Of a stretch of DNA of 64,000 nucleotides, positions 34,347 to 43,534 are shown in pieces. Origin of the DNA: Pontibacter diazotrophicus (GTDB lineage Bacteria > Bacteroidota > Bacteroidia > Cytophagales > Hymenobacteraceae). The notes beneath the pieces were generated by a model. It did no database searches. It worked only from the letters and a program-made list of their open reading frames with translations, and was not told where the DNA came from. The position numbers and the translations under genes were made by a program. Location: NCBI RefSeq assembly GCF_003367245.1, contig NZ_QRGR01000007.1, positions 1 through 64,000 of the forward strand. Reading direction: 5' to 3'. Each line of letters starts with the position of its first letter. Within the stretch, counting starts at the first letter, position 1.

Positions 34347-35318
34347 ATGAAGAAAATTAAACTGATAGAAGTAAGATCGGAGCTGGGTGCCGGAACAAGG
34401 GGGGCGAGTATGGGCATTGAGGCCTTGAAGGTGGCGTGCCTGGACAAGGGGTCTGATTATTTCAAGCGTTTCAACTCTGTCAGCGTACCCGACCTCAACT
34501 ACACCCTTTTTGACAAGGATGTTTTCCCTAATGCGCACCGTATCGACAGTATCCTGACGGTGCAGAAGAACATCGTGAATGCCGTAGAGCAAACCATCGG
34601 CATGGGCATGTTCCCGCTGGTGCTGGCCGGAGACCACTCCAATGCACACGGCACGATAGCCGGCGTAAAGGCCGCTTACCCGGATAAAACGCTGGGCGTT
34701 ATCTGGATTGATGCACACGCTGACATCCATTCGCCGTACACCTCTCCATCTGGCAACGTGCACGGTATGCCGCTGGCCATGGCCCTGAACATCGATAACC
34801 TGGATCGCCAGATAAACGACCCTGCACCGGAGACAGTTTTCTTCTGGAACTCGCTTAAGAAACTAGGCTATGAGGGACCAAAACTAAAGCCCGAGCACCT
34901 GGTCTACATTGTAGTGCGCGACACGGAGGAGCCGGAGGACTACCTGATGGAGAAGCATGGCATCAAGAACTTTACATATAAAGAGTTTGCTCAGAAAGGA
35001 GCTCAAAAGGTGGCCGAAGAAACGCTTGAGCGCCTGCGCGACTGCGACATTCTTTACGTGTCGTTCGACGTTGACAGCCTCGACTCCAAGTTCTCTAAAG
35101 GCACCGGTACTCCGGTAGAGGTTGGCCTAACGGTAGAGGAAGCACAGGAACTGAACTTCAGCCTGCTGCAGGACTCCCGCGTGGTGTGTTATGAAATGAC
35201 GGAGATAAACCCAACATTGGATACAGAGAACACCATGGCCGAGAATGCCTTCGAAATTCTGGAGACGGCCACTACTGCTATTTTACACCGAGAGTTAAAA
35301 AGTACAACGATACATTAA
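34347..35318 (+). CDS. Arginase family ureohydrolase
   Basis: A 323-aa binuclear manganese enzyme. Metal ligands appear in LAGDHSNAHG, WIDAHADIHSP and VSFDVDSLDSKF. SGNVHGMPLA resembles the arginase substrate loop (SGNxHGMP) rather than that of agmatinase, so arginine to ornithine plus urea is the first guess. Its position opposite arginine decarboxylase leaves agmatinase activity open. The stop codon overlaps the argS start by one base (TAATG), so translation is probably coupled. Confidence 0.88.
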   Translation: MKKIKLIEVRSELGAGTRGASMGIEALKVACLDKGSDYFKRFNSVSVPDLNYTLFDKDVFPNAHRIDSILTVQKNIVNAVEQTIGMGMFPLVLAGDHSNAHGTIAGVKAAYPDKTLGVIWIDAHADIHSPYTSPSGNVHGMPLAMALNIDNLDRQINDPAPETVFFWNSLKKLGYEGPKLKPEHLVYIVVRDTEEPEDYLMEKHGIKNFTYKEFAQKGAQKVAEETLERLRDCDILYVSFDVDSLDSKFSKGTGTPVEVGLTVEEAQELNFSLLQDSRVVCYEMTEINPTLDTENTMAENAFEILETATTAILHRELKSTTIH

Positions 35319-37108
35319 TGCAACTTCAAAACGTCCTTAGCCAAAGCATCAGTCAGGCGCTGCAAGCTTTGTTTTCTATTTCTGTTGATGCCTCACAAAT
35401 TGCCCTGCAGCCTACCCGAAAGGAGTTTGCAGGAACCTTTACCTTCGTTACCTTCCCATACACCAAACAAGTAGGGAAAGGCCCGGAGCAAATAGGCCAG
35501 GCGCTGGGAGAGTACCTGAAGGAAAACACGACAGAGGTAAAAAACTTCAACGTAGTGAAAGGTTTCCTGAACCTGGAGATAGAAGAGAAGGAGTGGCTGC
35601 GCCTGTTTAGAGGATTGATGCAGGACGAGAACTACGGACAGGGGGAGCCGAGCGGCCGGAACGTGATGGTGGAGTATTCCTCACCCAACACAAATAAGCC
35701 TTTACACCTGGGCCACCTGCGCAACAACTTCCTAGGCTACGCTACAGCAGAAATTCTGAAAGCGAACGGCCACGAAGTGATGAAGGTGAACCTGGTAAAC
35801 GACCGTGGTATCCATATCTGCAAATCGATGCTGGCTTATGAGAAGTTTGGTAATGGCGAAACACCGGAAAGCAGCGGCATAAAAGGCGACCACCTGGTGG
35901 GCAAATACTATGTGCTGTTCGACAAGGCTTATAAAGAGCAGGTAGAGGAACTGGTGGCGCAGGGCATGGACAAAGAGGAAGCCAAGAAAAAGGCCCCGCT
36001 CATGCTGGAGGCACAGGACATGCTGCTGAAGTGGGAGCAGGACGATGAAGCCGTGGTTGACCTCTGGAAGCAGATGAACAGCTGGGTGTACGCTGGCTTC
36101 GACCAGACTTACCGCAACATCGGCGTTGATTTCGATAAATTCTACTACGAGTCCCAGACCTATACCCTAGGTAAAGAAAGGGTAGAGGAAGGCTTGCAGA
36201 AAGAGGTTTTCTTTAAAAAGCCGGACGGTTCTGTGTGGGTAGACCTGACAGGCGAAGGGCTGGACGAGAAACTGCTGCTGCGCGCTGACGGCACCTCCGT
36301 ATACATTACCCAAGACCTGGGCACGGCAGAGCTGAAGTATAATGATTTCCCCTATGACCAGTCAGTGTACGTAGTGGCCGATGAGCAGAACTACCATTTC
36401 CAGGTGCTGCAGGCTACGCTGAAGAAACTCGGCAAGCCTTATGCGGAAGGTATTTACCACTTGTCTTACGGCATGGTAGACCTTCCTTCCGGCAAAATGA
36501 AATCCAGGGAGGGTACGGTAGTGGATGCGGATGAGCTGGTGCAGGAGATGATTGACACGGCACGGCAGCAGACGGAAGAACTGGGGAAAATTGAAGGCTT
36601 TACAGAAGAGCAGGCGAAGGAGCTTTACCATACCCTGGCGATGGGCGCCCTGAAGTACTTCCTGCTAAAGGTAGATCCGAAGAAACGCATGCTGTTCAAC
36701 CCGCAGGAATCTATTGACTTCCGTGGTAATACAGGGCCTTTTATTCAGTACTCGCACGCACGAATTTCCGCTATACTTCGCAAGGCAGGCGAAATGGGTA
36801 TAACCGTGGATGTTTCTGCTTTTGATAAAGTGGAAAATCTGCACGAGACGGAGCAGGAGGTGATTGTGCAATTGGTGAACTACCCGGCTGTGGTGAAAGA
36901 AGCAGGCAACCTGTTTGCGCCATCCGTAATTGCGAACTATGGATATGAGTTGGCAAAGGCATACAACCGCTTTTATCAGGAGGTGTCTATCTTCAACGAA
37001 ACAGACGAGCAGGCGCGAAACTTCCGTATAGCCCTGTCTGCCATGGTAGCCCGCTTTATCCGGCACAGCATGAGCCTGTTAGGTATTGAAGTGCCGGAGA
37101 GAATGTAA
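35318..37108 (+). CDS. argS: Arginyl-tRNA synthetase
   Basis: A 596-aa class I synthetase. It has the N-terminal Add-1 domain, the HIGH-type motif in SSPNTNKPLHLGHLRN, the KMSK-equivalent in SGKMKSREGTVV and a C-terminal helical DALR anticodon-binding domain (about 475-596, QYSHARISAILRKAGE, then YNRFYQEVSI). It charges tRNA-Arg. It sits after an arginase-family gene with overlapping stop and start, an operon devoted to arginine use. A strong hairpin terminator follows. Confidence 0.97.
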   Translation: MQLQNVLSQSISQALQALFSISVDASQIALQPTRKEFAGTFTFVTFPYTKQVGKGPEQIGQALGEYLKENTTEVKNFNVVKGFLNLEIEEKEWLRLFRGLMQDENYGQGEPSGRNVMVEYSSPNTNKPLHLGHLRNNFLGYATAEILKANGHEVMKVNLVNDRGIHICKSMLAYEKFGNGETPESSGIKGDHLVGKYYVLFDKAYKEQVEELVAQGMDKEEAKKKAPLMLEAQDMLLKWEQDDEAVVDLWKQMNSWVYAGFDQTYRNIGVDFDKFYYESQTYTLGKERVEEGLQKEVFFKKPDGSVWVDLTGEGLDEKLLLRADGTSVYITQDLGTAELKYNDFPYDQSVYVVADEQNYHFQVLQATLKKLGKPYAEGIYHLSYGMVDLPSGKMKSREGTVVDADELVQEMIDTARQQTEELGKIEGFTEEQAKELYHTLAMGALKYFLLKVDPKKRMLFNPQESIDFRGNTGPFIQYSHARISAILRKAGEMGITVDVSAFDKVENLHETEQEVIVQLVNYPAVVKEAGNLFAPSVIANYGYELAKAYNRFYQEVSIFNETDEQARNFRIALSAMVARFIRHSMSLLGIEVPERM

Positions 37109-37139
37109 AATGTTTCTGCCAGTTTTAGGGGTTGAATTT

Positions 37140-37172
37140 GCCGCATGTTTTGCGAAACATGCGGCAGACTTT
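37140..37172 (+). terminator. Terminator of the arginase-argS operon
   Basis: GCCGCATGTTT (37140-37150) and AAACATGCGGC (37155-37165) form a perfect 11-bp stem with the tetraloop TGCG, followed by AGACTTTTCT. Confidence 0.85.
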
Positions 37173-37223
37173 TCTGTTAAAGGAGCAGCTTAAGAGGTAC
37201 TTTATATAATTTAGTCGTATACC

Positions 37224-37841
37224 ATGACCAAAACTTTTACTTTGATATTACAGGTAGCAGCGCTGATGGGCCTGCTCAGTACTTTAGTAGCTTGCCAGAA
37301 CAGCGCAAGCCAGAACTTAACCTCAGATTCAGAAACTATGGCAACAGAAACAACCTCAAACCCGAATGCACAAACCAGCGACTTTTATGGCTTCCAGATG
37401 AAGACACTGGATGGCAAAAACGTGGATTTCTCTGATTACAAAGGCAAAAAAGTGCTGCTGGTGAACACTGCCTCTGAATGCGGCTATACGCCGCAATATG
37501 CCGAGCTGCAGCAGTTGCACGAAGCACATGGTAACGAGGTAGTGGTACTTGGCTTTCCGGCAAATAACTTTGGAGGCCAGGAGCCAGGCAGCAACGAGGA
37601 GATTGCGTCATTCTGCCAGAAAAACTATGGCGTTACCTTTCCAATGTTCGAGAAAGTATCCGTGGTAGGCGAGGACAAGCACCCACTCTTCACCTGGTTG
37701 CAGCAAAACGCTCCAAACAACGAGGAGCCAGCCTGGAACTTCAGCAAGTACCTGGTTGATGAAAACGGTAATGTGGTAGCCTTTTACCCATCCAAAGTGA
37801 AGCCGATGGATGAGCAACTGCTAACTGCTATCAAGCAATAA
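37224..37841 (+). CDS. Glutathione peroxidase-family lipoprotein
   Basis: A 205-aa thiol peroxidase. A lipoprotein signal peptide ends at LVAC (Cys24), and a Ser/Thr linker leads to the peroxidase domain from about residue 53. The catalytic Cys86 is in NTASECGYTPQ, Gln119 in FPANNFGGQEP, and the Trp in PAWNFSKYLV. The membrane-anchored periplasmic placement suggests reduction of lipid or alkyl peroxides with a thioredoxin-like donor, since these bacteria usually lack glutathione. It lies alone, after the argS terminator. Confidence 0.93.
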   Translation: MTKTFTLILQVAALMGLLSTLVACQNSASQNLTSDSETMATETTSNPNAQTSDFYGFQMKTLDGKNVDFSDYKGKKVLLVNTASECGYTPQYAELQQLHEAHGNEVVVLGFPANNFGGQEPGSNEEIASFCQKNYGVTFPMFEKVSVVGEDKHPLFTWLQQNAPNNEEPAWNFSKYLVDENGNVVAFYPSKVKPMDEQLLTAIKQ

Positions 37842-37893
37842 TTACGTTATGTGTCGAGGCATCAAATTGCCCTCACTTATCTGCTAATAAAAG

Positions 37894-38832
37894 TTGAACA
37901 ATACATCTCAACAAACTACTTCCCCAAATCCAGGTCTGGCAAAGGCCTGGATTTCGGCTTTTAGGCCACGTACCCTTCCGCTGGCGCTTTCCTGTATCGG
38001 CATGGGAGGATTTATGGCAGCCGCTCACAATCAGTTTAACGGCACTATCGTCAGCCTCTGTGTGCTAACCACCCTTTTTCTGCAAATACTCTCGAACCTC
38101 GCCAACGACTACGGCGACACTAAACATGGAGCCGACAGCGTGCACCGTGAGGGGCCGAAGCGGGCGGTGCAGGCCGGGTATATCAAAGCGGAGCAGATGA
38201 AGAAGGGGATGTTGGTCTTCAGCCTGCTCTCTCTGGTATCAGGACTGCTTTTGCTGTGGGTGGCTTTCGGAACAGAGGGCATACTGCTGTTTCTGGTGTT
38301 CCTGGTACTGGGGCTGGCTTCTATCTGGGCTGCCATCAACTATACCGCCGGCGACAAACCCTATGGCTACGCCGGCCTGGGCGATATTTTTGTATTCATC
38401 TTCTTTGGCCTGGTGGGTGTGCTGGGAACTTACTTTCTGCAGGCGCAGGAACTGGAGGCGATGGTGATACTTCCGGCATTGGTCTGCGGTTTTTTCTCCA
38501 CAGCCGTGCTCAACGTCAACAACATCCGCGACATTAAGTCTGACACCCTGGCTGGCAAGAACTCTATACCCGTGCGGCTAGGGCCAAAGAAAGCCCGTAT
38601 TTATCACGTGATGCTGCTATTGGGTGGCGTGGCAAGTGCTTTTGCTTACGTATTATTGAATTACGAAAGCCCCTGGCAGTTCCTGTTCGCGCTTGCCCTG
38701 TCGCTGGTGCTGGTGAACGGTATAAATGTTTGGCGCAAGCAGACCTCTCAGGAACTGGACCCTTACCTGAAGCAAATGGCCCTGACAACGCTGCTGTTCG
38801 TGTTGCTGTTTGGGATAGGTCAGGTGGTGTAG
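37894..38832 (+). CDS. menA: 1,4-dihydroxy-2-naphthoate polyprenyltransferase
   Basis: A 312-aa UbiA-family membrane enzyme with about eight helices, attaching the polyprenyl tail to DHNA in menaquinone synthesis. The first Asp-rich motif is NDYGDTKHGAD, the second is NNIRDIKSDTLAGKNS. The start is TTG at 37894: an in-frame TAA stands 6 bases upstream and the first ATG comes only after the conserved AFRPRTLPLALS segment. Use of menaquinone fits the complex I genes at the end of the window. Confidence 0.93.
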   Translation: MNNTSQQTTSPNPGLAKAWISAFRPRTLPLALSCIGMGGFMAAAHNQFNGTIVSLCVLTTLFLQILSNLANDYGDTKHGADSVHREGPKRAVQAGYIKAEQMKKGMLVFSLLSLVSGLLLLWVAFGTEGILLFLVFLVLGLASIWAAINYTAGDKPYGYAGLGDIFVFIFFGLVGVLGTYFLQAQELEAMVILPALVCGFFSTAVLNVNNIRDIKSDTLAGKNSIPVRLGPKKARIYHVMLLLGGVASAFAYVLLNYESPWQFLFALALSLVLVNGINVWRKQTSQELDPYLKQMALTTLLFVLLFGIGQVV

Positions 38833-38878
38833 TTGATATAGTTTTAAAAGTCCGCCAGTATTAGTTCAGGCTAAGAAA

Positions 38879-38920
38879 AGCATGATAATGTATGAAGTAT
38901 GAATCATACATTATCATGCT
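38879..38920. terminator. Hairpin between convergent menA and a secreted-protein gene
   Basis: A perfect 17-bp stem (38879-38895 with 38904-38920) around an 8-base loop. On the - strand it is followed by CTTTTCTTAG, so it mainly suits the - strand gene at 38963. It probably also stops menA transcripts. Confidence 0.72.
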
Positions 38921-38962
38921 TACTGCTTGGAAAGGTATAACAATTTGGGGGCGAGTTTGGGC

Positions 38963-39682
38963 TCAACTAGCCAATGTACTGCAAAACTGCAGCAATTTCT
39001 TCAAATCCTGCTCGTCACTCAGATCAGGAGAATGCTCCTTTAAATAAGCGTTTATTTGCTTTCTGTGTTTAGGGAATAGCTTCAGGATACTCGGTTTGTT
39101 CACTCTATGAAACTGGTTTCTTTCGTCTATCAGAAAATAGGCTACCTTCTCTGAAAAAACCACATCACCTTTTTGCTCCAGCGAATAACTTTGGCTGTTG
39201 CTGCCTATTACCGTGCTTGTATTTCTGATAGAGGAGGCTCCGGACGCCTGACCATAAGCTCCTACCTTGTCGGCTCCGGCAAATTCAAGCTTTTGTCTCT
39301 TTCCCAGTTTTACGGCATTGAACTCTGCCACAACTTCCAGAAATTCCTCTTCCTGGTTATGCAGATAGGTACTTTCTCCTACTAAAACTGATACAAGCGA
39401 AGGTTCACCAGCCAAGGCCATGGTATCTCCTTTGGGAGTGATAAACTGCACTTCTCCCAGCAAGTTATTATAATTGAATGTAGCCGACGTGAAGTTACCG
39501 TTCATGTAAACTACCTTCCCCTTTTGAAATGAAGGGTAGCGGTACTGAAGCTCAACAGGAATCACTTTAACAGGACTTTCTCCGGTTTTAACCCGGAAAG
39601 TTGTGGCAGTCTGCTGGGCCTGTACAAAACTGCCGCCGCTTAAAAATATAAATATGACAATGCACCATCCTGTTCTTTTCAT
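38963..39682 (-). CDS. Secreted protein of unknown function
   Basis: A 239-aa protein with a signal peptide (hydrophobic CIVIFIFLSGGSF, cleavage after VQAQ). I recognise no named family. Its plan resembles the protein at 9100-9888: an N-terminal beta-rich part (KGKVVYMNGNFTSATFNYNNL), then FLIDERNQFHRVNKPSILKLF and a basic helical C-terminus (KHRKQINAYLKEH). The two may belong to one uncharacterised family found in Cytophagales. It is a single gene with its own terminator. Confidence 0.7.
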   Translation of the reverse strand: MKRTGWCIVIFIFLSGGSFVQAQQTATTFRVKTGESPVKVIPVELQYRYPSFQKGKVVYMNGNFTSATFNYNNLLGEVQFITPKGDTMALAGEPSLVSVLVGESTYLHNQEEEFLEVVAEFNAVKLGKRQKLEFAGADKVGAYGQASGASSIRNTSTVIGSNSQSYSLEQKGDVVFSEKVAYFLIDERNQFHRVNKPSILKLFPKHRKQINAYLKEHSPDLSDEQDLKKLLQFCSTLAS

Positions 39683-39939
39683 AGCTACACAATTTAGACT
39701 GATTAAGTGAACCTGTTTTAGATCAAACGTTTATGAATTTAGTTCTTTTTGAGGATAAAAGTGTAAACGCAGGTATAAATTTTAATTATTTATCCGATGC
39801 TGAATATTCTCAAGAGTTGATACAAAGTTGTTTAGCAGTAGTGACATCTGCTCTTTAGCAACTGGCACGTTACCCTAGGGTTGCCCCAGCCACTCATATG
39901 AGTAACTGAGGCATGCAAGTTTTTTAAAGCTTCTCCATA

Positions 39940-42405
39940 TCAGTTTCCATTCCCGCCGCCACTGGTGCTATCTCCACCACCGCTCTTCATGTCGTCGTTT
40001 CTTATGCCGCGTCTGGTGCGTTTGATATCCTCTTTCAGCTTCCCGAATTTGTAGCTGAAACCGATGCTAATGCGGCGGCGCACGTTGCGGGACTCGTTGC
40101 GCTGAAAGAAGTCCGGTCCGCTTAACTCGCTGTAGTAGGTGAAGTATTTGTCAAGCGGACTCTGCACCGAGAGGTTGATGCTGGCTTTCTCATTCTTCAG
40201 GAAGCTTTTGCTCACAGAAGCACCGTTCCAAAACTGCCCGGAGGACCTGCCCTGCAGCAAAACACGCGGCGCATAGTAGCCCATGTTTACACTGGCACGC
40301 CAGTTCTTCTCAAACCTATAGCTGAAGTTGCTGAACATATAGCCGCTTATGCCACTGTTCTGAAGATCGATGCCGTTTATGTTGCCGCTGAGATCGCTGT
40401 AGGAGAGGGATCCGTTCAGGTTCATGCTAAGCTTCTGGAACAGGGTGGCATTACCGCTTAGCGAGAGGGTGGTGGTGCCGTTCTTGCCGATGTTGCCAAA
40501 GGTGGTGCTACTTACTGAATCTGCCGGGTTATAGCTGGTATAGCTCTGGATGGCATTGTTAGTAAAGGCGTGGGTAAGGGTGCTGTTGATGGAGTTGCTC
40601 CCCTTAAAAAAGCTGTGTGACAGGCTGAGCACGTGGCTTGTCGCCGCCTCCAGGTTAGGGTTACCAAAGGAGACGCTCTTTTCAGTCAGCCTGTTAACGT
40701 ATGGGTTCAGGTAGTACAGGCCCGGCCGCTCGATTCGCTGCGTATACGAGGCTTTTAGGGTAGCCATGCTCTTCAATGTGCGGGTAAGGGTGATGTTCGG
40801 GATCAGGTTCAGGTAATCTTGCTCGGCCACCGAGCCGGATGATTTAAAATTCGCATCTACCACCGTCTGCTCCAGGCGCGTACCCAGGCGCAGCCCCCAC
40901 TTGTCGAAGCGCAGGCTGGCGGAGGTGTAGGCGGCGTAGATATCCTGGCTGTAATCGAATTCGTTGCTTAGCCCCGGCACTTCCTCGAAAGTATCGGTTT
41001 CCGCGTTATAGTTGCGGTAATAGTAGTCGCTGCCGTTGTCGCGCAAAATGGTTTTGGCGCCAACCTCCAGGGTGTGCTTCTTAAACGGGTGCACATAGTC
41101 GGCCTGGTAGGTTTGTTCTAGTGATTGACCGTCATTGAGTGTGCGGGTTTCTGAAGGTCCGGAATAGTTCAGGATAGGGTTAAACAGCAGGTCAGCCTCG
41201 CTTCCGTCCTGACTGTCCCCAAGCTTGTAAGAGAGTGTAAGGAGCTGGTTTTTATTGCGCTTAAAGGTGTACTGGTAGTCGAGGCCTATTTCGTAGTTGT
41301 ACCAATGGCCAGAAGAAGGGTTAATGCGCTCGTAGGCTTGCGTCCGGTTGCCCGCCCGGTTCAGTTCCTCCACTGTCTGCAGCCCCTGCGATTCATAGTC
41401 ATTCCCATTAAGGCTGAACTTTGCGGAAAGCAGGTTCAGCGTGTCAATCTCATAGCTCAGCTCACCGGACACATAGCTATAGTAACTTTCGCTCAGGCCC
41501 GAACCCAACTGCACCGTCTTTGCACCGGTGTTTTGGTTGATGCGTTCAAAAGAGGAGGTATAGCCCGGGCTGGTGAATTTATTTGTGCCACCGTACGCAG
41601 AAAGGCCGAACTTGCCCATTTTAGCGGTTACGTTGGCGGAGCCGCTTCTGCTGTCTGGTGTGCTCTGCGATAGGTAGATGCTGCCATTGTAGCCGTTACT
41701 GGGCTTGCCGATGGTAATGACATTGATAATGCCTCCAATGCCATCGGCGTCATATTTGGCAGGCGGGTCTGTGATGACTTCTATGCGTTTGATGGTGCTG
41801 GCCGGCATGCTGCGGAATACGTCTTTGGGGCTGCGGGCAAAGAGGGTAGAGGCCTTGCCGTTCACAAGCACCTTAAAGCTGCCGCTGCCGTTAAGCTGAA
41901 TGTTCTCTTCGGAGTCGACGCTCAACATCGGTACTTTTCGCAGCATATCGAGGGCTGTAAGCGTCTTGCTCTCCGGGTCAAACTCTACATTGTAACTGAT
42001 CTTGTCGATGTCCTGGGTAATGAGCATTTTCTCGGCTGTTACCTCTACTTCCTGCAATTGCCTGGCGGAGCTGGCAATAATGATTTGACCCAGGTCTGCC
42101 ACAGAACTGCCAGGTTCCAATACAGGAAGTTCTAGCAGGAACGGCTTATAACCAACATAGGTCACGATGAGCTTGTACTTAGCCAGCGGCAGGCCTGTTA
42201 TCTCAAACTGGCCATTATCCTGAGTAAAGGTAGTTTTGACCGGTTCGTCTTTGTCTGGCTTACTAACCATAATGGTTACATAGCTGAGCGGTTTCTGATT
42301 GGCAGAATCAACCACCACACCTTTGATGGTGCCGGTTGCGGGGCTCTGGGCCCAGGTAATAGAGCTGAATAGCAGGCACAAAGCCAGCAGCAGAGTTTGT
42401 TTCAT
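39940..42405 (-). CDS. TonB-dependent receptor-like outer-membrane protein
   Basis: An 821-aa protein with a signal peptide ending SITWAQ. A carboxypeptidase-regulatory-like domain (about 25-105) reads GTIKGVVVDSANQKPLSYVTIMV. A plug follows (LDMLRKVPMLSVDSEENIQLNG, then IKRIEVITDPPAKYDADGIGGIINVI), then a beta-barrel of the outer-membrane protein beta-barrel 3 type. The C-terminus does not end in the usual aromatic residue but in a basic segment and a Gly/Ser-rich tail (RTRRGIRNDD, then GGGDSTSGGG). Substrate unknown. No SusD or DUF4249 partner is adjacent. Confidence 0.9.
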   Translation of the reverse strand: MKQTLLLALCLLFSSITWAQSPATGTIKGVVVDSANQKPLSYVTIMVSKPDKDEPVKTTFTQDNGQFEITGLPLAKYKLIVTYVGYKPFLLELPVLEPGSSVADLGQIIIASSARQLQEVEVTAEKMLITQDIDKISYNVEFDPESKTLTALDMLRKVPMLSVDSEENIQLNGSGSFKVLVNGKASTLFARSPKDVFRSMPASTIKRIEVITDPPAKYDADGIGGIINVITIGKPSNGYNGSIYLSQSTPDSRSGSANVTAKMGKFGLSAYGGTNKFTSPGYTSSFERINQNTGAKTVQLGSGLSESYYSYVSGELSYEIDTLNLLSAKFSLNGNDYESQGLQTVEELNRAGNRTQAYERINPSSGHWYNYEIGLDYQYTFKRNKNQLLTLSYKLGDSQDGSEADLLFNPILNYSGPSETRTLNDGQSLEQTYQADYVHPFKKHTLEVGAKTILRDNGSDYYYRNYNAETDTFEEVPGLSNEFDYSQDIYAAYTSASLRFDKWGLRLGTRLEQTVVDANFKSSGSVAEQDYLNLIPNITLTRTLKSMATLKASYTQRIERPGLYYLNPYVNRLTEKSVSFGNPNLEAATSHVLSLSHSFFKGSNSINSTLTHAFTNNAIQSYTSYNPADSVSSTTFGNIGKNGTTTLSLSGNATLFQKLSMNLNGSLSYSDLSGNINGIDLQNSGISGYMFSNFSYRFEKNWRASVNMGYYAPRVLLQGRSSGQFWNGASVSKSFLKNEKASINLSVQSPLDKYFTYYSELSGPDFFQRNESRNVRRRISIGFSYKFGKLKEDIKRTRRGIRNDDMKSGGGDSTSGGGNGN

Positions 42406-42736
42406 GTGTGTATAGGTAAATTAGTGGAGCATGCTAAACATCCAGCTGAGGACAGGCAATGCCTGTACACTCACTTCCAGGTCCTCACAAATTTCCTTTT
42501 ACACATCAGGCAGCCTTGCCTGGCTCTATCCCAAAAGCTCTTTGATGGAAAGTAAAGTCATCATTGCTAATGCTTTACCTGTACAAGGTAGGAATATTTT
42601 TCAAACTATAACTATAGTTAAGGGCTTTTTTTGTTTAAACAACAAATTTTTTTTATCGAAGGCAGTGCTTACCAATACTTCTGAGGAAATCTTGGGGAAG
42701 TACAAGTATTAAAGTCGTCTCAAAGGCAGCATGAAA
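42406..42736. other. Intergenic region upstream of the receptor gene
   Basis: About 330 bases between the receptor start (-) and the pncA terminator. I see no ORF of interest, no RNA gene and no clear promoter. There is a short palindrome, ACAGGC-AAT-GCCTGT, near 42454-42468, and an AT-rich part at 42590-42660 with a long T-run. Confidence 0.4.
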
Positions 42737-42768
42737 AGAAAAGCCGCTCGATATGGAGCGGCTTTTAT
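42737..42768 (-). terminator. Terminator of pncA
   Basis: AAAAGCCGCTC (42739-42749) and GAGCGGCTTTT (42756-42766) with loop GATATG; on the - strand the second arm ends in TTTTCTTTTC. Confidence 0.88.
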
Positions 42769-42783
42769 GCTTGTAAAATACTT

Positions 42784-43395
42784 TTACTTTATGATGGTGT
42801 GGCTCTGTACCAGTTTGCCTCCTTTGCTTTCTATATCTGCCTTCGCTTTGTCAAAACCTTCCGGGCTTATGGCACGTGTGGCATCTTCTATGACAAAAGC
42901 TTTAAATCCTTCCTGTAGAGCGTCCTTAGCGGTAAAATACACACAATAGTCAGCGGCCAGGCCAGCCAGGTATACTTCTGTTACCTCCTTGCTCCGCAGG
43001 TAGTCTGTCAGGCCAGTACTCTTGAGATGACCGTTGTCATAGAAGCCGCTGTACGAGTCAATTTCTGGGCTCATGCCCTTCCGGAAGATCACTTCCACTT
43101 TGCGCATGTCTACCGCTTCTGAAAATGCGGCGCCGTTTGTACCCTGCAGGCAGTGGTCCGGCCAAAGTACCTGTTCCAGTCCCTGCAGTTCAATCACCTC
43201 AAAAGCACTTTTGCCGGTGTGGTTAGAGGCAAAGCTTTTGTGGTTTTCCGGGTGCCAGTCCTGTGTCGCCACTACCAGGTCGAACTGCTCCTGCAACTTG
43301 TTTACAATAGGGATAATGGCGTCGCCTTCGGGCACAGCCAATGCGCCACCCGGTAAGAAGTCATTTTGTATATCGATTAATAAAAGGGCCTTCAT
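42784..43395 (-). CDS. pncA: Nicotinamidase
   Basis: A 203-aa cysteine hydrolase that deamidates nicotinamide to nicotinate in NAD salvage. The catalytic triad is visible: Asp in LLIDIQNDFLPGG, Lys in VIFRKGMSPEID, Cys in LAGLAADYCVYFT. The metal site is in ATQDWHPENHKSFASNH. The length is normal for bifunctional nicotinamidase/pyrazinamidase. It is a single gene downstream of the DEAD-box helicase, which has its own terminator. Confidence 0.95.
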   Translation of the reverse strand: MKALLLIDIQNDFLPGGALAVPEGDAIIPIVNKLQEQFDLVVATQDWHPENHKSFASNHTGKSAFEVIELQGLEQVLWPDHCLQGTNGAAFSEAVDMRKVEVIFRKGMSPEIDSYSGFYDNGHLKSTGLTDYLRSKEVTEVYLAGLAADYCVYFTAKDALQEGFKAFVIEDATRAISPEGFDKAKADIESKGGKLVQSHTIIK

Positions 43396-43483
43396 GTATT
43401 TTCTGCTGTTGTTTTACCTGTGTCAGTGCTAAGGGAGATAGTTTGTTCTGATTACAGAAAAATTACCATCGGTATCGCTCCAA

Positions 43484-43524
43484 AACAGCCAGAGCCGCTT
43501 ACAAAGCGGCTCTGGCTGTTTATG
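43484..43524 (-). terminator. Terminator of the DEAD-box helicase gene
   Basis: A perfect 17-bp stem (43484-43500 with 43504-43520) closed by the 3-base loop ACA, followed on the - strand by TTGGAGCG. The stem is strong even without a good T-run. Confidence 0.75.
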
Positions 43525-43534
43525 ACTTGTTTAT

